64,000 nt of DNA, taken from assembly GCA_027492035.1 (NCBI GenBank), contig JAOZFT010000004.1:411249-475248 (forward strand), given 5' to 3'. A model generated the notes under the pieces. That model was given only the letters and a program-made list of their open reading frames with translations, had not been told where the DNA came from and did no database searches. Origin of the DNA: Thermoproteota archaeon (GTDB lineage: Archaea > Korarchaeota > JAOZGF01 > JAOZFZ01). A program made the position numbers and the translations under genes. Positions 34,647 through 43,834 of the stretch are shown here, piece by piece (position 1 is the first letter of the stretch; each line of letters begins with the position of its first letter).

Positions 34647-36554
34647 ATGGTGAAAATAAAACTGCCAAACGGGGAAATAGCTAAAGGAAAAATTGGAGAA
34701 AGGATAATTGATTTTTTACCAGGAAAAATAGGTTTAGTGGCTAAAATAAACGGTAAACTCTTCGATTTAACAAATAAAATTCCTGAAAGCTGTAAAGAAG
34801 TAGAAGTACTTGATTTTAATAATAGGGAAGGTAAAGCGACATATTGGCATACAACCTCTCACATACTTGCACAGGCTGTTAAGGAACTATACCCTAAAGC
34901 ATTACTTGGAATAGGTCCCTCAATTGAAACAGGATTCTATTACGACTTCGACCTTGGAAGTAAGGTTTTCACTCCCCAAGACCTTGAAAAAATAGAACGT
35001 AAAATGAAAGAAATAGTTAATAAAGACATCCCCCTAATAAGGAAGGAAATAAGTAAATCTAAAGCCCTGAAACTTTTTAAGGAAAGGAGAGAGAAATACA
35101 AAATAGAATTGATTAAGGAGTTAAAGGAAGAAAGGATAACTGTTTACTGGCAAAATAACTTCGTTGATTTATGTAAAGGGCCTCATTTACCATCAACAGG
35201 CTACGTTAAACACTTAAAATTAATTAATTCCTCCTCCTCTTATTGGAAAGGGAATGAAAGAGGGCCTACCCTGCAAAGAATATACGGTGTATCCTTCCCT
35301 TCAAAAGAGCTTCTTGAACAATACCTCTACAAACTTGAGGAAGCGAAAAAAAGAGACCACAGAATCATAGGAACTAAACTTGATCTATTCTCTATCCATG
35401 AAGTTTTAGGAGCCGGGTTAATTTGTTGGCACCCGAAAGGGGCCATTATAAGAAGGGAAGTAGAGAACTTTTGGGTTAAAGAACATCTAAAAAGGGGGTA
35501 TCAACTCGTATATACCCCTCATATAGCGAAATCGGAACTTTGGAAGACGTCAGGCCACATGAGTTACTATAAAGAATACATGTACACACTAGAAAAGGAA
35601 AACGAGGAATATGTCTTGAAACCAATGAACTGCCCATTTCATGTGTTAATCTACAAATCTAAAACCAGAAGCTATAGAGACCTACCTATTAGATATTGTG
35701 AGTTAGGCACTGTGTACAGATATGAAAAGTCAGGGGTCCTACATGGCTTGTTAAGGGTAAGAGGCTTCACTCAGGATGATGCGCATATCTTTTGCACTCC
35801 AGACCAACTAAAAGAAGAAGTGATGGGGGTAATTGATTTGATGCAATTTATATTACAGGGTTTGGGTTTTAAGGAATATAAGGTAACTTTATCTACAAGA
35901 GATCCAACCAAGCCTGAAAAATACATGGGATCGGATGAGGATTGGTTTAATGCCCAAAGAGCGCTGTCTGAAGCCTTGAAGAAGAAGGGATTAGAGTTCA
36001 TGGAGGCACCTGGAGAAGCCGTGTTTTACGGCCCAAAAATAGATGTTAAATTGATTGATTCCTTGGGAAGAGAATGGCAAGGCCCCACTATACAGGTTGA
36101 TTTCAATCTCCCCAAGAGGTTTGATGTAACATATGTTGGACCAGATGGGAAAGAACATCTTGCTGTCATGGTTCATAGAGCTTTACTTGGCTCCTTTGAA
36201 AGGTTCTTTGGACTATTAATAGAACATTATGCTGGAGATTTTCCGCTATGGCTTGCTCCAGTGCAAGTTAAGGTTATTCCCGTCAGTGACAAAAACTTGA
36301 ATTATGCAAGAGAAGTTTACAGAACCCTTTATAATGAAGGGTTCCGTGTTGAACTTGATGACAGAGCGGAAACGATGAATTACAAAGTAAGGGAAGCTGA
36401 AATGCAAAAAATAAGGTATATGGTAATAATTGGGGGAAAAGAAGAGAAAGGGAAAAACGTCTCAGTTAGGAAAAGAAAAGAGGGAAATATTGGCGTAATA
36501 CCTCTAAATGCCTTCATAAAAATGTTAAAGAAAGAAATAACAGAGAAAATTTAG
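34647..36554 (+). CDS. thrS: threonyl-tRNA synthetase, bacterial/eukaryotic-type architecture
   Basis: About 635 aa from the ATG at 34647, which follows GAAAGGTG. Order: TGS domain (MVKIKLPNGEIAKG...), editing domain with HTTSHILAQAV (HxxxH) and the CKGPH zinc-type site, class II catalytic core with PMNCPFHV, YRYEKSGVLHGLLRVRGFTQDDAH and VMVHRALLGSFERF, then the anticodon-binding domain. Most archaea use a ThrRS with a different N-terminal editing domain, so this form may have been acquired. Confidence 0.95.
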   Translation: MVKIKLPNGEIAKGKIGERIIDFLPGKIGLVAKINGKLFDLTNKIPESCKEVEVLDFNNREGKATYWHTTSHILAQAVKELYPKALLGIGPSIETGFYYDFDLGSKVFTPQDLEKIERKMKEIVNKDIPLIRKEISKSKALKLFKERREKYKIELIKELKEERITVYWQNNFVDLCKGPHLPSTGYVKHLKLINSSSSYWKGNERGPTLQRIYGVSFPSKELLEQYLYKLEEAKKRDHRIIGTKLDLFSIHEVLGAGLICWHPKGAIIRREVENFWVKEHLKRGYQLVYTPHIAKSELWKTSGHMSYYKEYMYTLEKENEEYVLKPMNCPFHVLIYKSKTRSYRDLPIRYCELGTVYRYEKSGVLHGLLRVRGFTQDDAHIFCTPDQLKEEVMGVIDLMQFILQGLGFKEYKVTLSTRDPTKPEKYMGSDEDWFNAQRALSEALKKKGLEFMEAPGEAVFYGPKIDVKLIDSLGREWQGPTIQVDFNLPKRFDVTYVGPDGKEHLAVMVHRALLGSFERFFGLLIEHYAGDFPLWLAPVQVKVIPVSDKNLNYAREVYRTLYNEGFRVELDDRAETMNYKVREAEMQKIRYMVIIGGKEEKGKNVSVRKRKEGNIGVIPLNAFIKMLKKEITEKI

Positions 36555-36568
36555 CTTTCTTAAAGGAA

Positions 36569-36663
36569 TGGACCGGGTGGGATTTGAACCCACGACCTCC
36601 GCGAATCTGCTTTAAAGATTTAAATCGCCAACGCGGCGTTCATTCCAACTGAACTACCGGCCC
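36569..36663 (-). tRNA. tRNA-Ala (GGC) with 21-nt anticodon-loop intron
   Basis: Acceptor GGGCCGG/CCGGTCC contains the G3-U70 wobble that defines tRNA-Ala, discriminator A. D-arm GTTC/GAAC, anticodon stem CCGCG/CGCGG, loop TTGGCG|T with anticodon GGC, T-arm GTGGG TTCAAAT CCCAC. The intron (36605-36625) is at 37/38. Mature length is 74 nt. Confidence 0.95.
36605..36625 (-). other. BHB intron in tRNA-Ala (37/38)
   Basis: A 21-nt intron. Exon TTGG faces intron GCAG (T-G, T-A, G-C and one G-G mismatch); bulges are CG^A and AT^T; internal helix TTTA/TAAA with a 6-nt loop. Geometry is standard although the central helix is weak. Confidence 0.82.
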
Positions 36664-36692
36664 TTCCACTATTCATATGCCCATTGTTACCT

Positions 36693-36881
36693 CTATTTCA
36701 CTCTTACTTTATTAAATTTTTTGTTTTGCCAGTTGTATCTCCTAATTCTTTTTGATTTACCGAAACCGCATGCTGCACAGTACTTTCCCCTTACGTTGTA
36801 AGAGTGTCTTCCGCATCTTCTGCACCTTATGTGTGTTTTTCCTCTGGATCTTTTGCCCATTGACGGTGTTCCCTTACCCAT
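36693..36881 (-). CDS. rpl37e: 50S ribosomal protein eL37 (L37e)
   Basis: 62-aa zinc protein with CRRCG...CAACGFG, the two CxxC pairs of eL37, and basic ends. Starts 8 bp inside the end of the Sm-like gene, the conserved archaeal lsm-rpl37e pair. Confidence 0.97.
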   Translation of the reverse strand: MGKGTPSMGKRSRGKTHIRCRRCGRHSYNVRGKYCAACGFGKSKRIRRYNWQNKKFNKVRVK

Positions 36882-37125
36882 ATTTCTTCACTTCCGCTGC
36901 AGGTGAAACTATAACTACTGTATCCCCCCTGACAATGATTCTCCCTAACTTCCTGGTTTTCTCCTCCATTATTTCATCTGATTCACTTAAAACAAGGTTC
37001 ATGTGTGAATCGAAACTCTCTAACACTCCCCTTATTTCGGAGCCGTTTCTCAATCTGATAAACACTACTCTCCCAACTGCTTTCGAAACATAATCTAAGG
37101 CTGTTTCTGTCTCGGTTTTCTCCAA
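36874..37125 (-). CDS. Sm-like RNA-binding protein (LSm)
   Basis: 83-aa archaeal Lsm. Sm1 region [27 protein letters not shown] and Sm2 region [16 protein letters not shown] are clear. Forms ring complexes that bind U-rich RNA and is implicated in RNA processing. Overlaps rpl37e by 8 bp. Confidence 0.96.
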   Translation of the reverse strand: MEKTETETALDYVSKAVGRVVFIRLRNGSEIRGVLESFDSHMNLVLSESDEIMEEKTRKLGRIIVRGDTVVIVSPAAEVKKYG

Positions 37126-37232
37126 TACTTCTCCCCTATCACTTTTCCATTTAAAACTTATAAAATTTGCGTTATTTTTTTAATTTAAGAAGGGCAGTTT
37201 TACTTTCCAATTTACTGCAATTAAAAATTTTT

Positions 37233-37255
37233 CTCCTTCAAACCCTTTGAAGGAG
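37233..37255. other. 10-bp perfect inverted repeat
   Basis: CTCCTTCAAA and TTTGAAGGAG flank a CCC loop. Could be an operator or RNA hairpin in the lsm/sepF spacer; too symmetric for chance in this AT-rich stretch. Confidence 0.5.
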
Positions 37256-37325
37256 GCTGCGTGTTACTTTTAAAAATTTCTTTTTAAAAAGAAACCTTTT
37301 TTCTTTCTTGGAAAGTTTATCCCTC

Positions 37326-37337
37326 AAAATTTAAATA
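37326..37337 (+). promoter_or_regulatory. TATA-like element upstream of sepF
   Basis: AAAATTTAAATA fits an archaeal TATA box. Transcription from about 37360 would give a leader containing the hairpin at 37445. Confidence 0.4.
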
Positions 37338-37444
37338 GGTTATCTGGAAAAAGTGGTTACTTTTTAAAAGTTAATTCTTCTATTTTAAAAGCAAGAGTTT
37401 ATGGAAATCTTTAACTTAAAAAACTTTATGTGCATGAAGAAAAT

Positions 37445-37472
37445 GGAAGGGTGAACGCCCTTTCCTTTTTTT
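37445..37472 (+). terminator. terminator-like hairpin in sepF leader
   Basis: GGAAGGG pairs with CCCTTTCC (one bulged T) around a small loop, followed by seven T. It ends about 10 bp before the GGTGAGG ribosome-binding site of sepF, so it could terminate an upstream short transcript or act as a leader control element. Confidence 0.4.
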
Positions 37473-37491
37473 GGTGGAAAGGTGAGGATTT

Positions 37492-37881
37492 TTGTCTTTT
37501 TTTAAAAAATTATTTGGGAGAAGAGAAAGTGAAGAAGAGGAAAAACCAAGTGAACTTTCCAGTTTAATGTTAGACACTGAACAAGTTTCAGACAGTGAAA
37601 TATCTCTTCCAGAAATCCCTGTTGAAGGTGAAGAAGTAATCTATATTAAACCTTATCGTTTAAGGTCTTTAGAAGACGTTGACACCGTCATCAAAGAAGT
37701 TATGGAGGAAAACAATATAGTGATACTTGATGTGACAACTTTGTCAAGGGACAGAGAAACTATAAGAAGAGTGATTGAGAGGTTAAGGGGGGCAGTGGCA
37801 ACTAGAGGTGGAGACTTAGGCCGTATACCCAGCGAAAGATTGATTATAACACCTAAATTCGTTAAAATTTGGAAAAAGTGA
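37492..37881 (+). CDS. sepF: SepF-like cell-division protein
   Basis: 129 aa. The N-terminal MSFFKKLFGRR is a typical amphipathic membrane-targeting helix. An acidic linker follows, then the SepF domain YIKPYRLRSLEDVDTVIKEV...ILDVTTLSRD...LRGAVATRGGDLGRI. In archaea SepF anchors FtsZ at the division site, so the organism probably divides by FtsZ. TTG start with GGTGAGG 5 bp upstream. Confidence 0.93.
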   Translation: MSFFKKLFGRRESEEEEKPSELSSLMLDTEQVSDSEISLPEIPVEGEEVIYIKPYRLRSLEDVDTVIKEVMEENNIVILDVTTLSRDRETIRRVIERLRGAVATRGGDLGRIPSERLIITPKFVKIWKK

Positions 37882-37920
37882 TAGTGAGGAGAGTTTCTTT
37901 CTTAGGTTTCCTCTTTTTCC

Positions 37921-39846
37921 TTAACACAACCTAACTCCTTCCAAATTAGTTGGTACTGTGGTTTCAATTTTTCTCATGGACCTTATGGCATGGGCTAACT
38001 CTTGAGATTTAGACTTCTCCCCATGCACTATTATTACTCTTGAAGGTTTAGGTTGTATTTTACCGGCATAAGATAAAAGCTGCATCCAGTCTGAATGTCC
38101 TGAAAAGCCTTCCACAGTGTAAACATCCATTTCTATTCTTATTATTTCTCCTCGTCCGTCGTTTGTCATGTAAACATTTCCTCCTTTACCTTGTCTCTGC
38201 ACTTCCCTCCCTAATGTTCCATTTACTTGGTAACTGACAAAAATTATGCTGTTACGCTGGTCTGAAGCCATGTTTTTAAAGTATTCAACGGAAGGCCCTC
38301 CCGTGAGCATGCCTGAAGTAGCCAATATAATTGCTGAACCTTGCTGTAAAATATCTAATCTGGCCTCCCTACTCGAAATAGGTGTAAACAGTTCCGAAGT
38401 GAATGGATTCATTGATCTGTGAAGTATTTTATTCCTTAATGACTCCGACAAAAAGGAGGGATAAGTTGTATGAATGGCGTTTGCTTCAGCTATCATTCCG
38501 TCAACATAGACAGGTGCCTCAATCAATTTTTTCCTGTTGAAGTTTTTTTCAAGAATTAGAAGGATTTCTTGAGCTCTTCCTACACCTAGAACAGGTATCA
38601 AAACTGTTCCTTCCCTCCTCAAGGTTTTGTTAATGTATTCGATGAGTAATGCTTCAGATTTCTCCCTGGGGGGAAGAATATTTTTCACGGACCCGTAGGT
38701 TGATTCCATAATTAATGTTTCCAATCTTGGGAAACGGTATTCACTTCTTTCTAACAGGAGTGTCCTTTCAAACTTGAAGTCTCCAGTGTAAACGATATTA
38801 TGCAGTCCCTCCCCAATATGGATATGGGTTATAGCTGAACCTAAAACATGTCCTGCATTGTAAAAAGTAATTTTCACTTCTGGTGAAATGTTAGTAACTG
38901 TTTCATATTCTAAGGGTATTGTGTGCAGAAGCTCCTCTTCTATGTCTTTAAAGGTGTAAATTAAAGGCCTTCCTTCTTTTCTGGCAACTTCTATATAATC
39001 CAGTTGTAGAAGCGCCATTAAATCTCTAGTTGGTTCTGTACAATAAACTGGTCCTCTGTAACCATACTTGAAAAGTAAAGGAACTGCTCCGCAATGGTCT
39101 AAATGTGCATGTGACACAACCACTGCATCTAACTCATCTATATCCAGCTCCGGTGCCCCTAAATAAGGAAGAAAATCCCTTTTTGAACCTAAGTTTATGC
39201 CACAGTCAAGTAAGATATTGCTTTCCTGCGTTTGAAGCAGGAAGCAGCTTCTACCCACCTCTTTTGACCCGCCTAAACTTATCATCCTAACCCAGCTGTT
39301 CTTAAACACAGGTATCCTATGGATTCTACCTCCAGCCTTAGTGTAGAAACTTAGTCTTTGAGCAGAGTTGCCATAAACTATGTGCCTAACTGCGTGAATA
39401 ATGCTTGATTTCACAATTTTTGATTCAACTGGTTTCCTTATTACTTTAGGTGTCCATAATGTCCTTTCTTTTATTTTTTGTAAGTTTTCTCCTTTTTGTC
39501 CAATGACAAGTCCAGGTTTTCCAGCTTCAATTATTACTTCCCCGAAAACAGAGTCGAAGTAGTACCTTTCGATATTAGCTTCTTTCTGGACAATTTTCTC
39601 TATTTCTCCTTTAGCTTTTTTAGGATCAAGCAGAAGGCTTCTCTCAAGTCTGATGACTACTCTCTCCTTTAAAACCTTAGCTATTTCAGCAATGTAGTTG
39701 TCTGATTCTAAAAAGAAGGAGATATTGTCTGTATAAATCACGATGTAAGGGCCTTCATACCTTACTGAATTTATTTTAACAAAGTTTCCTGTTAAATCAT
39801 AAATGACCCTACTTATTTTCTGCTGCAGCCCCTCTTCCTCCATCAT
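37921..39846 (-). CDS. aCPSF1/FttA: KH-containing beta-CASP RNase
   Basis: About 641 aa. Two N-terminal KH domains (GQKGENLQKIKERT near residue 125) precede a metallo-beta-lactamase/beta-CASP core with HAHLDHCG, GHVLGSA, YTGDFKFERT, a TSGMLTGGPSVEYF motif and the C-terminal GFSGHSD and HGE histidines. This nuclease trims 3' ends and terminates transcription in archaea. Start is taken as ATG 39846 after GGGGAC; a longer TTG frame overlaps psmB. Follows the proteasome gene. Confidence 0.95.
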   Translation of the reverse strand: MMEEEGLQQKISRVIYDLTGNFVKINSVRYEGPYIVIYTDNISFFLESDNYIAEIAKVLKERVVIRLERSLLLDPKKAKGEIEKIVQKEANIERYYFDSVFGEVIIEAGKPGLVIGQKGENLQKIKERTLWTPKVIRKPVESKIVKSSIIHAVRHIVYGNSAQRLSFYTKAGGRIHRIPVFKNSWVRMISLGGSKEVGRSCFLLQTQESNILLDCGINLGSKRDFLPYLGAPELDIDELDAVVVSHAHLDHCGAVPLLFKYGYRGPVYCTEPTRDLMALLQLDYIEVARKEGRPLIYTFKDIEEELLHTIPLEYETVTNISPEVKITFYNAGHVLGSAITHIHIGEGLHNIVYTGDFKFERTLLLERSEYRFPRLETLIMESTYGSVKNILPPREKSEALLIEYINKTLRREGTVLIPVLGVGRAQEILLILEKNFNRKKLIEAPVYVDGMIAEANAIHTTYPSFLSESLRNKILHRSMNPFTSELFTPISSREARLDILQQGSAIILATSGMLTGGPSVEYFKNMASDQRNSIIFVSYQVNGTLGREVQRQGKGGNVYMTNDGRGEIIRIEMDVYTVEGFSGHSDWMQLLSYAGKIQPKPSRVIIVHGEKSKSQELAHAIRSMRKIETTVPTNLEGVRLC

Positions 39847-39883
39847 GTCCCCTTTTTCCTTGAAAATTTTTAAGTGTAAATTT

Positions 39884-40552
39884 TCATATGTTGTCAAGAA
39901 TCTTCTTCTTTTCTTCTTGAGTTAGTAAATGAACCCCCTTATTTGTTATTACTGCTACGTCTATGCCGTCTCCTGTAGCACTGTCTCGGGAGATGGCTGA
40001 CGATAAAGCACTGACAGCTAATTTTTCAGCTTCTTCTATAGTCAAATCTTTACTGTACCTGCTCTCCAGAACTCCTATAGCTATAGGAGATCCTGAACCT
40101 GTAACTGTGTAGTCTTCGGAAGTTATTGAACCAAAAAATTCCACGTTGTAAAGGTGAGGTCCTTCTTCATCCACTCCCCCAACTAAGAACTGTGTTAGGA
40201 AAATGTTTGGTCTTGCATTAAATAATATGTTACCTAATAATGTAGCAAGTATCCTGATTTTTATTTCTTCATTTTTCTCTAATCCATAAATTTTAGATAC
40301 TGATTTAATATATCGTGTAAGTACTTGTGCATCAGCCACTAAACCAGCAATTGTTGCAGCTGATTTATCTGTCACTTTAACTATTTTATTTGCGTTTTTG
40401 TGGATTATCAGGTTCTCTGCTGTAGCTCTTTTGTCAGCAACTAACAACACGAAGTTTTTACCCTTCAAACCTATAGTGGTGGTTCCCTTAACCTTTCTTA
40501 AGAAATTATCCACGTTTTTCTTCACAAATAAGTTCTGCAACTGATTCACCAT
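39884..40552 (-). CDS. psmB: 20S proteasome beta subunit
   Basis: About 222 aa. The propeptide ends KVKG and the mature chain starts at the catalytic Thr (TTTIGLKGKNFVLLVADKRAT), with the catalytic Lys in DKRAT and the conserved SGSPIAIGVLE region. The ATG of MVNQLQN is preferred; a GTG extends the frame nine codons upstream. Stops 38 bp before the aCPSF1 start. Confidence 0.96.
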   Translation of the reverse strand: MVNQLQNLFVKKNVDNFLRKVKGTTTIGLKGKNFVLLVADKRATAENLIIHKNANKIVKVTDKSAATIAGLVADAQVLTRYIKSVSKIYGLEKNEEIKIRILATLLGNILFNARPNIFLTQFLVGGVDEEGPHLYNVEFFGSITSEDYTVTGSGSPIAIGVLESRYSKDLTIEEAEKLAVSALSSAISRDSATGDGIDVAVITNKGVHLLTQEEKKKILDNI

Positions 40553-40788
40553 TTTATTTAAAGAAATGGGACAGAACACGTTGGTAAAGGAAGTGGAAGC
40601 ATTAACTTATTCATGGGAGGAGGAAGTGATTCTTGGAAAGAGGAAAGAACAAAAGTTTTTTATTTTATTAAGAAGTTCGTTTCACGAATTAACATAGAAA
40701 GATGGTATCAATTATTCTTAAATCTTTCCTTTTTTAGGAAGTATTTTTATGGAAACTTTATTTTCCCCTTTTCAAAGATGAGTGTAAC

Positions 40789-41238
40789 ATGACCGTTTAC
40801 ACTTTAATAGATGAAGGTTTAGCTAAGAAAGGATTTTCTTTTATCTTTAACGGGGGCACTAAAATATGTGAAACCTGTGGGTTAAAGTCTGTTTGTTTAA
40901 ACAATTTAGAGAAGCAGCGGAGGTTTGTGGTTGTTTCGGTTGAAGATAAAAGCTTCCTTTGTCCATTAACAGGTAAAAAACAAAAACTTGTCCAAGTTGA
41001 CTTTGAACCGGTTGAGGCTGCTGTAAACATGCAGAATATTTTTACAAATGTTCCTTTCAATTACCAAGGAATTAACTGTGAATTCGTTAACTGCGAAAAC
41101 TATCTTTACTGTAATTCACCATACTTGAGAAATGGTGAAGTTTGTATTATTTTGGAAACAATAAAAGAAGTCCAGCGGTGCAGAAAGAATTACAAATTAA
41201 CCCTTTGCAAAGTTTTGCCCAGGAAATATATGGAATAA
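40789..41238 (+). CDS. UPF0179 family protein
   Basis: 149 aa, archaea-specific uncharacterised family. Cysteines are grouped (CETCGLKSVC near residue 26; CEFVNCENYLYC near 103; CRKNYKLTLC near 136), suggesting metal or Fe-S binding. No function is known. It starts 210 bp after the divergent psmB. Confidence 0.88.
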   Translation: MTVYTLIDEGLAKKGFSFIFNGGTKICETCGLKSVCLNNLEKQRRFVVVSVEDKSFLCPLTGKKQKLVQVDFEPVEAAVNMQNIFTNVPFNYQGINCEFVNCENYLYCNSPYLRNGEVCIILETIKEVQRCRKNYKLTLCKVLPRKYME

Positions 41239-41249
41239 GGTTTAGTTTC

Positions 41250-42038
41250 TTATTTCTTCCCCTCTTTTTCTCTCCCTTCCCTCTTTTCACCTAATTTAAA
41301 AACTTCTATTATTTTTGCTTTCCTGTATTTAGGTGTGTATTTTTTCACATAGTTAATGAATTGCAATTTTTTAAGCAGTAAGTCTTCAGACAATAAAATG
41401 TTTTCCGGTAACTCCACTTCCACTAACTCATTGTTCAAAGAAATTTTCTTTGGGGGTACACCAAAAACTTCCTTAAAAAGTGCTTTAATTTTTTCGTTAG
41501 GACTCCTTATAATCTCCTTTATTTTCACTTTATAGGTGACTTCATGGCCTGCTTGAGGGTGGTTAAAATCAACAATCACCCTCCCCGCATTTACAGCTTT
41601 AATTGTTCCTACCGCCCCTTCCAGTTGCACTTTCATTCCAGGTTTTGGGTTAATGTTTCTTTTCGTAAACCTTCTTAGAATATATGTTTTAACTAGGTTA
41701 GGGTCACGTTCTCCAAAAGCTTCTGAAGGCTTTAAAGTAATTGTTGTTTCTTCCCCTTCTTTCATCCCCACAAGTTTCTTTTCAAGTTTATCTAGTAACC
41801 ATTTAGAACCTACAATGTCAAGTCTAGGCCCATATTTAACATGTTCATCAAAAATTTTGTTTTCTTCAGCTACTCTTCTACTGGTTGTGTCAAAAACTGA
41901 CCCGTCTTCGATTCTGGCAGTATATTCCACCCGAATAAAATCTCCGAAATCAACTGTTTCCTCTTTACTCCTAACTATTCTTGCTTCTTTAACGCCACTC
42001 TTCACTGCAGACTTGCTCTCCTTAACTGTTTTAGACAT
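41250..42038 (-). CDS. FKBP-type peptidyl-prolyl isomerase (SlyD-like)
   Basis: 262 aa. FKBP domain at about residues 30-190: FIRVEYTARIEDGSVFDTTSR, LVGMKEGEETTITLKPSEAFGERDPNLV, with an IF (insert-in-flap) chaperone domain containing GAVGTIKAVNAGRVIVDFNHPQAG and the C-terminal extension of long archaeal FKBPs. Has a 30-residue Lys/Ser-rich N-terminus. Convergent with the UPF0179 gene. Confidence 0.95.
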   Translation of the reverse strand: MSKTVKESKSAVKSGVKEARIVRSKEETVDFGDFIRVEYTARIEDGSVFDTTSRRVAEENKIFDEHVKYGPRLDIVGSKWLLDKLEKKLVGMKEGEETTITLKPSEAFGERDPNLVKTYILRRFTKRNINPKPGMKVQLEGAVGTIKAVNAGRVIVDFNHPQAGHEVTYKVKIKEIIRSPNEKIKALFKEVFGVPPKKISLNNELVEVELPENILLSEDLLLKKLQFINYVKKYTPKYRKAKIIEVFKLGEKREGREKEGKK

Positions 42039-42229
42039 CGCAAAACCCTCTAAACCCTTGAAGAATTCCTCAACGAATTTTATCCCTTTTTAAATGATTC
42101 TGTTTAGGTCCTAAAAATTTAGATGAAGTCTCTTTTCCTCTAGAAAATCTGTGAAGGAATTTTTCTTTTAAATCATTACGTTTTCTCACAGACTTATTTT
42201 TTAGAAAGGTTCTCTAAGGAAAATCATAT

Positions 42230-43681
42230 TTAACCTTTCACAACCCCTACAGGTTTCATCCTGACTACTAACAGAGAAACTCCTGCTTTATGCATGGATA
42301 AAGTAACTTGATCGACATTTTTATAGCTTCCAGGTGCCTCTTCTGCAGCTACAGCGAAAGATGCAGGTTTTACATAGATCCCTCTGCTCTGGAGTTCACT
42401 TACTACCTGCCTACCTGAATACCTCCTCTTCGCTGCTGCTCTGCTTAAAGTCCTCCCGCTTCCATGACATGTTGAACCGAATGTTTCCTCCATTGCTTTC
42501 TTTGTTCCAATTAAAACATAAGATGCAGTGCCCATTGAACCGGGAATTAATACAGGTTGTCCAATTTCTCTATATTCTATAGGTATTTCTTTCCTCCCTG
42601 GCCCGAAAGCACGTGTAGCTCCTTTTCTATGCACATAAACCCTAATTTTTTCCCCATCCACTTCATGTTCTTCAAGTTTCGCGATGTTATGAGCAACATC
42701 ATAAACTACCTTCATTCCAAGGTCTTCAGAGCTTGCGTTGAAGATTTTCTCAAAGGTTTCCCTTGTCCAATGTGAAATAAATTGTCGATTAGCGAAGGCA
42801 TAATTTACTGCACATTTCATTGCTTTAATGTAATCCTCAGCCTCTCTCGACTTCACATATGCGCAGGCAAGCTGTTTATCCGGTAACTTAAAATCCAGTT
42901 TGTTTGAATAGCCAAGCATAACCTTTAAGTAATCTGTTGCTATTTGATGACCGAATCCCCTGCTTCCCGTGTGGAGCATGACAACAATTTGTCCAAGTTT
43001 TTGGAAACCAAGTTTCTCAGCTATTTCTTTATTGAAGATTTTGTCTACAACTTGAATTTCTAAGAAGTGATTACCTGACCCGAGGCTCCCCAATTGGGGG
43101 CAGCCTCTTTGTTTAGCTCTTGAGCTAACCTTAGCGGGGTCAGCTCCTTCCATCTTTCCGTTTTCTTCAATATATCTTTCATCACTCTCTAAACCGTAAC
43201 CATGCTCAATAGCCCATTGGGCACCTTCAACACAGATTTCCTCTATCTCTCTAACCGTGAAACGGATTTTCCCTTTACTTCCCAAACCTGAAGGCACATT
43301 TTCAAACAATTTATCAATTAAATTTTTCAATTTAGGCTTCACATCCTCAAAAGTAAGAGAAGTAACCATTACCCTAACTCCGCAGTTAATATCGAAACCC
43401 ACTCCTCCAGGGGAAATAATTCCCTCTTCAGTGTCAAAGGCAGCAACCCCGCCAATGGGAAAACCATAACCCCAATGTATGTCAGGTAAACCTATAGCAT
43501 ATTTCTGTATCCCAGGGAGCATGGTTATGTTAGCTAACTGATCTAAGGCTCCTTTCTCAACTCCTTGGAGCAAAGATTTTAAAGCAATAACTAAACCCTC
43601 TGTTTTCATGCCTTTCTTATAACTTTTAGGAAGTAACCATCGCACTTCATCTATTTGTTTCAGGAAAGACTCAACTCCCAT
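42230..43681 (-). CDS. rtcB: tRNA-splicing ligase RtcB
   Basis: About 483 aa from ATG 43681, preceded by GGAGGT. Joins 2',3'-cyclic phosphate and 5'-OH ends made by EndA, using GTP and Mn. Blocks: GIQKYAIGLPDIHWGYGFPIGGVAAFD, GGVGFDINCGVR (metal Asp and Cys), GSLGSGNHFLEIQ, HTGSRGFGHQ, the guanylylated-His motif VHRKGATRAFGP, and GTASYVLIG. No intein is present, unlike many archaeal rtcB genes. It and endA, both in this window, provide the complete cleavage-and-ligation chemistry required for the introns in rpoN, glyA and the tRNAs. Confidence 0.97.
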   Translation of the reverse strand: MGVESFLKQIDEVRWLLPKSYKKGMKTEGLVIALKSLLQGVEKGALDQLANITMLPGIQKYAIGLPDIHWGYGFPIGGVAAFDTEEGIISPGGVGFDINCGVRVMVTSLTFEDVKPKLKNLIDKLFENVPSGLGSKGKIRFTVREIEEICVEGAQWAIEHGYGLESDERYIEENGKMEGADPAKVSSRAKQRGCPQLGSLGSGNHFLEIQVVDKIFNKEIAEKLGFQKLGQIVVMLHTGSRGFGHQIATDYLKVMLGYSNKLDFKLPDKQLACAYVKSREAEDYIKAMKCAVNYAFANRQFISHWTRETFEKIFNASSEDLGMKVVYDVAHNIAKLEEHEVDGEKIRVYVHRKGATRAFGPGRKEIPIEYREIGQPVLIPGSMGTASYVLIGTKKAMEETFGSTCHGSGRTLSRAAAKRRYSGRQVVSELQSRGIYVKPASFAVAAEEAPGSYKNVDQVTLSMHKAGVSLLVVRMKPVGVVKG

Positions 43682-43834
43682 TTTCTTACCTCCTCTCAAC
43701 CCTTTTTTTTAACATTTGTGCCTTTAAAAAATCTAGGAGAACAAAATAAAAACAGAAACCTTTTAAATATTTCATAGGAAAAATAAAGCTTTAAAATGTA
43801 AAGTAAATAAATTTTCCTCAATAAAAGGAAATGG

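Larger units (their letters stand above)
37126..37491. other. intergenic region lsm-sepF (about 365 bp)
   Basis: AT-rich divergent spacer. It holds a perfect 10-bp hairpin (37233-37255), a TATA-like AAAATTTAAATA at 37326-37337 suited to sepF, and a hairpin with a U-tract (37445-37472). No coding frame is convincing. Confidence 0.6.

Noticed and set aside
40567..40698. 43-codon frame on the plus strand upstream of the UPF0179 gene
   Set aside because: It overlaps the psmB start region on the opposite strand and its promoter would have to lie inside psmB.
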